A stretch of 7,880 nt of DNA from JBHIKY01 sp042139015 (GTDB lineage: Bacteria > Bacillota > Bacilli > Bacillales > Marinococcaceae): NCBI RefSeq assembly GCF_042139015.1, contig NZ_JBHIKY010000046.1, positions 1 to 7,880 on the forward strand, in the 5' to 3' direction. Both the position numbers and the translations under genes were made by a program. Positions 6,597-7,880 of this stretch are shown one piece after another. The stretch's first letter is position 1, and each line of letters opens with the position of its first letter. A model generated the notes under the pieces. That model had not been told where the DNA came from. It was given only the letters and a program-made list of their open reading frames with translations, and searched no databases.

Positions 6597-6733
6597 TAAC
6601 CCTTTATATGAAGGGTTACGATAATAAAAAAAGTCCATTTTCACAGTGCACGAAGTCAAAGACCAAGTAATAATTGTAGACGGATTATTTTTAAGGTTTC
6701 AGCGCCCTAGTCTGAAATCTTTTATTGTTTATT
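6597..6733 (+). ncRNA. Candidate small RNA of about 135 nt, unidentified
   Basis: Three elements line up on one strand. A TATAAT promoter ends 6 nt upstream. A perfect 8-bp hairpin TAACCCTT-TATATG-AAGGGTTA (6597-6618) would form the 5' end. An intrinsic terminator (6693-6733) closes the unit. Between them no reading frame with a ribosome binding site is seen. A further complementary pair, TAGACG (6677-6682) and CGTCTA (6741-6746), flanks the terminator. It matches no RNA family I can recall. It could instead be the leftover ends of a lost gene. Confidence 0.35.
6693..6733 (+). terminator. Intrinsic terminator
   Basis: A 10-bp stem, AAGGTTTCAG / CTGAAATCTT (one G-U pair), with a 9-nt loop is followed by TTTATTGTTTATTG. 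No protein-coding gene ends upstream on this strand, so it probably belongs to the candidate small RNA. Confidence 0.6.
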
Positions 6734-6746
6734 GTTAAAGCGTCTA

Positions 6747-6913
6747 GTTCTAATAAAATCCGTTCCAATATAATCCGGCATCCTGCTACTTTCTTTGGGG
6801 ATACGTAAAATCAACAAAAATGTGAATAATCACACATAATAGAAAAAGTGTAAATGAAAATAGATACGTAATACTACTGTAGGGGAAGGACATAACTAAA
6901 TAGGGAAGGTCAA
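6747..6913. other. Intergenic stretch, no gene seen
   Basis: AT-rich sequence without supported reading frames or hairpins. It lies between the candidate RNA terminator and the small minus-strand reading frame. Confidence 0.4.
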
Positions 6914-6973
6914 TCACTTTTGACTGATAGATGAATGGTGCTTCCCATCAGCTTTACGTACTTGTAATTTCAT
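6914..6973 (-). CDS. Candidate 19-residue small protein
   Basis: The frame encodes MKLQVRKADGKHHSSISQK and ends in TGA. The support is its initiation region: GGAGGTGA (6985-6978) with GGAGG 7 nt before the ATG, the best ribosome binding site in the intergenic region, behind an extended -10 promoter. The peptide is strongly basic and hydrophilic, with no signal peptide or membrane segment. I do not recognise it. It could be a real small protein, a leader peptide, or the intact start of a gene whose remainder is lost. Confidence 0.4.
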   Translation of the reverse strand: MKLQVRKADGKHHSSISQK

Positions 6974-7003
6974 CTGCTCACCTCCATGTTTGACTTGGAT
7001 ATT

Positions 7004-7012
7004 AATATAGCA
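7004..7012 (-). promoter_or_regulatory. Extended -10 promoter candidate of the small reading frame
   Basis: On the minus strand TGCTATATT fits an extended -10 (TGnTATAAT, one mismatch) and lies about 30 nt upstream of the ATG. No good -35 is seen (TTCTTT at 17-nt spacing), which is tolerable for extended -10 promoters. Confidence 0.35.
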
Positions 7013-7228
7013 TACCAAAATTTAGAAAAGAAGTATTTTTCATACAATTGTAAAAAAAGGAATATTTTATTGAATTTGCGTAACAAGTGATAAGAGGCCC
7101 GTTTTGTAGTATGTAAAGGATACAGATCCCAGATGAGTTAAAGAACTAATAAATAGAACTTTCATCTTCATGTAAACAAATTGTAAAAAGTCAGATAACA
7201 GTATAGACGAATAAATAAAAATAATGTA

Positions 7229-7237
7229 TGGTATAAA
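7229..7237 (+). promoter_or_regulatory. Candidate promoter of the thiamine leader
   Basis: TGGTATAAA fits an extended -10 (TGnTATAAT, one mismatch) about 30 nt ahead of the first aptamer. No recognisable -35 is present. A start near 7244 would place the whole first aptamer in the transcript. Confidence 0.4.
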
Positions 7238-7267
7238 TTAAATCAATACAAAATTTTATAGGTGAAA

Positions 7268-7363
7268 TCACTAGGGGAGCCTTTCCTTAAAGGCTGAGAT
7301 CAAAGTATAACTTTGGAACTTTTTGAAACTGACCTGGCTAAAAAAACCAGTGGAGGAAAGTGA
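7268..7363 (+). promoter_or_regulatory. TPP-type riboswitch aptamer 1, divergent
   Basis: TPP aptamer layout is visible in order: P1 TCACT/AGTGA, GGGGAG, P3 GCCTTT-CCTT-AAAGGC, the pyrimidine-sensing CTGAGA (7294-7299), an extra stem CAAAG/CTTTG, then the P4-P5 arm with P5 CTGG/CCAG. Several conserved positions differ. The CCC that normally pairs with GGGG is replaced by ACTTTT, leaving mostly G-U pairs for P2. The usual ACCTGATCTGG reads AACTGACCTGG. CCAGCG reads CCAGTG, and GGGAAG reads GGAAAG. The pyrophosphate-sensing side is thus altered while the pyrimidine side is kept. It is either decayed or changed in ligand or affinity. Confidence 0.75.
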
Positions 7364-7379
7364 AAGTGCGCATTTACGA

Positions 7380-7410
7380 TTAACAACTAATTTCAACTTG
7401 CTAGTATAAT
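7380..7410 (+). promoter_or_regulatory. Possible internal promoter between the two riboswitches
   Basis: TTAACA (7380-7385, five of six -35 positions) and TATAAT (7405-7410, perfect) are separated by 19 nt, longer than the ideal 17. If used, transcripts would start near 7417 and contain only the first terminator and the second riboswitch. Confidence 0.3.
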
Positions 7411-7415
7411 GGGAC

Positions 7416-7450
7416 GTGCCACTTTTCTTTTCTATGAAGTGGTATTTTTT
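7416..7450 (+). terminator. Intrinsic terminator of riboswitch 1
   Basis: TGCCACTT pairs with AAGTGGTA (8 bp with one G-U, 12-nt loop), followed by TTTTTT. AAAGTG just after the aptamer (7357-7368, present twice as GAAAGTG) can pair with CACTTT of the left arm, giving a plausible antiterminator. Confidence 0.7.
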
Positions 7451-7532
7451 GTCTAAAGAGTGCTATTATGAGACTGCGGTATCTATTACCCGTTCACTAT
7501 GTTCAATTCCGGATAACAACTTAATAAGAATA

Positions 7533-7624
7533 CTTCACTGGGGGAGCCATGAATTGGCTGAGAGAAGCTTGGAGCTTTGACCCTTATAACCTGATCTAGA
7601 TCATACTAGCGGAGGGAAGTGAAG
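7533..7624 (+). promoter_or_regulatory. TPP riboswitch aptamer 2, canonical (THI box)
   Basis: It binds thiamine diphosphate in the nascent RNA and favours termination. All consensus parts are present: P1 CTTCACT/AGTGAAG, GGGGGAG, P3 AGCC/GGCT, CTGAGA (7558-7563), the optional stem AAGCT/AGCTT, GACCCTT pairing back to the G-run, AACCTGATCTAG, P5 CTAG/CTAG, then GCGGAGGGAAGTG. It lies about 100 nt upstream of the ylmB-like start with a switchable terminator between them. Confidence 0.95.
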
Positions 7625-7706
7625 CGAGTGAAATCTTTCTTTCTATTATCTATATCCAATAATAATAGCTCGCTCCTTCGCGTGAAGGGGTGGGCTATTT
7701 TATTTT
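7623..7706 (+). terminator. Expression platform of riboswitch 2: antiterminator and intrinsic terminator
   Basis: The terminator stem is a 14-bp helix (7666-7679 with 7684-7697, several G-U pairs, loop GCGT) followed by TTTTATTTT. AGCGAG (7623-7628), which shares its first two bases with the 3' arm of P1, is fully complementary to CTCGCT (7669-7674) in the terminator's left arm. Ligand-stabilised P1 should thus release the terminator, turning the gene off when TPP is plentiful. Confidence 0.85.
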
Positions 7707-7708
7707 GG

Positions 7709-7715
7709 AAAGGAG
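7709..7715 (+). promoter_or_regulatory. Ribosome binding site of the ylmB-like gene
   Basis: AAAGGAG sits just after the terminator U-run and 8 nt before the ATG, which confirms the start. Confidence 0.8.
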
Positions 7716-7723
7716 CAAGTATT

Positions 7724-7880
7724 ATGAATAACAATTTAGTTCGGTTATGGGAAGAAGTGGATGAAAGAGAAGAAGAAATTCTAACCATATTGTCCGATTT
7801 GGTATCCTACCCAACATTGAGTCCGCCTGCCAGAAATGCGGAGAAAGCTCAAGAGTACATGGGCGATAAACTGAAAGGTC
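7724..7880 (+). CDS. ylmB: YlmB-like M20 amidohydrolase of thiamine salvage, N-terminal part
   Basis: B. subtilis YlmB removes the formyl group from N-formyl-4-amino-5-aminomethyl-2-methylpyrimidine, so that TenA can make the thiamine precursor HMP. Only 52 codons are visible, and the frame runs off the window. The N-terminus (RLWEEVDEREEEILTILSDL, then VSYPTLSPPARN and KAQEYM) has the look of ArgE/DapE/YlmB-type M20 peptidases, where an LV-x-P-x-x-SPP segment precedes the first catalytic motif. The metal ligands lie beyond the edge. AAAGGAG stands 8 nt before the ATG. The TPP riboswitch directly upstream is what favours YlmB over other M20 enzymes. Confidence 0.75.
   Translation, partial: MNNNLVRLWEEVDEREEEILTILSDLVSYPTLSPPARNAEKAQEYMGDKLKG

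Noticed and set aside
7469..7525. An 18-codon frame (MRLRYLLPVHYVQFRITT) between the two riboswitches
   Set aside because: It has an ATG but no ribosome binding site, and it lies in an RNA leader whose structure explains the region.
7606..7788. A 60-codon minus-strand frame
   Set aside because: It is antisense to the canonical TPP riboswitch, its terminator and the ylmB start, with no initiation signals.
1..7880. CRISPR arrays, tRNA or rRNA genes, replication origin
   Set aside because: No regularly spaced repeats, tRNA-like cloverleaf with a T-loop, rRNA signature or DnaA-box cluster was seen.

Overview
The window looks like a piece of the chromosome of a spore-forming, low-GC Gram-positive bacterium of the Bacillaceae. 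The evidence is a pgsBCA poly-gamma-glutamate operon, a protein with a spore-coat CotZ/ExsY domain behind a sigma-K-like promoter, TTG start codons behind strong AGGAGG-type ribosome binding sites, and TPP riboswitches ahead of a ylmB-like thiamine-salvage gene. The genus cannot be fixed from the sequence; halotolerant or alkaliphilic Bacillaceae relatives are plausible.

Layout: 1-2294 (+) holds the end of pgsB, all of pgsC and all of pgsA, closed by an intrinsic terminator at 2351-2386. These encode the membrane synthase and exporter for poly-gamma-glutamate capsule or slime. 2453-3679 (-) encodes the most unusual protein here. It has a complete vanadium-haloperoxidase/PAP2 active site in its first ~235 residues, followed by a cysteine-rich CotY/CotZ/ExsY-like spore-coat domain. 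A textbook sigma-K promoter lies just upstream. 3730-5400 is a long stretch without an intact gene; on the + strand it contains several short, frame-broken reading frames that look like decayed genes, and a possible transposase zinc-ribbon remnant at its end. 5408-6289 (-) is an AT-rich two-domain GNAT acetyltransferase. 6392-7240 is intergenic, with a candidate ~135-nt small RNA (promoter, 5' hairpin, terminator) and a 19-codon reading frame on the - strand with an excellent ribosome binding site.

7268-7880 (+) is a thiamine-responsive leader with two TPP-type aptamers in tandem, each followed by its own intrinsic terminator, and then the first 52 codons of a YlmB-like M20 amidohydrolase. 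The second aptamer is canonical and has a clear terminator/antiterminator switch. The first keeps the pyrimidine-sensing CUGAGA and the P3 and P5 stems but has lost consensus in P2, P4 and the pyrophosphate-sensing side.

The pgs genes work together as one machine. The ylmB leader controls only the last gene. The haloperoxidase-coat fusion and the acetyltransferase appear to be single-gene units. The leading candidates for something undescribed are the haloperoxidase-CotZ fusion under sigma-K control and the divergent first aptamer of the tandem riboswitch.
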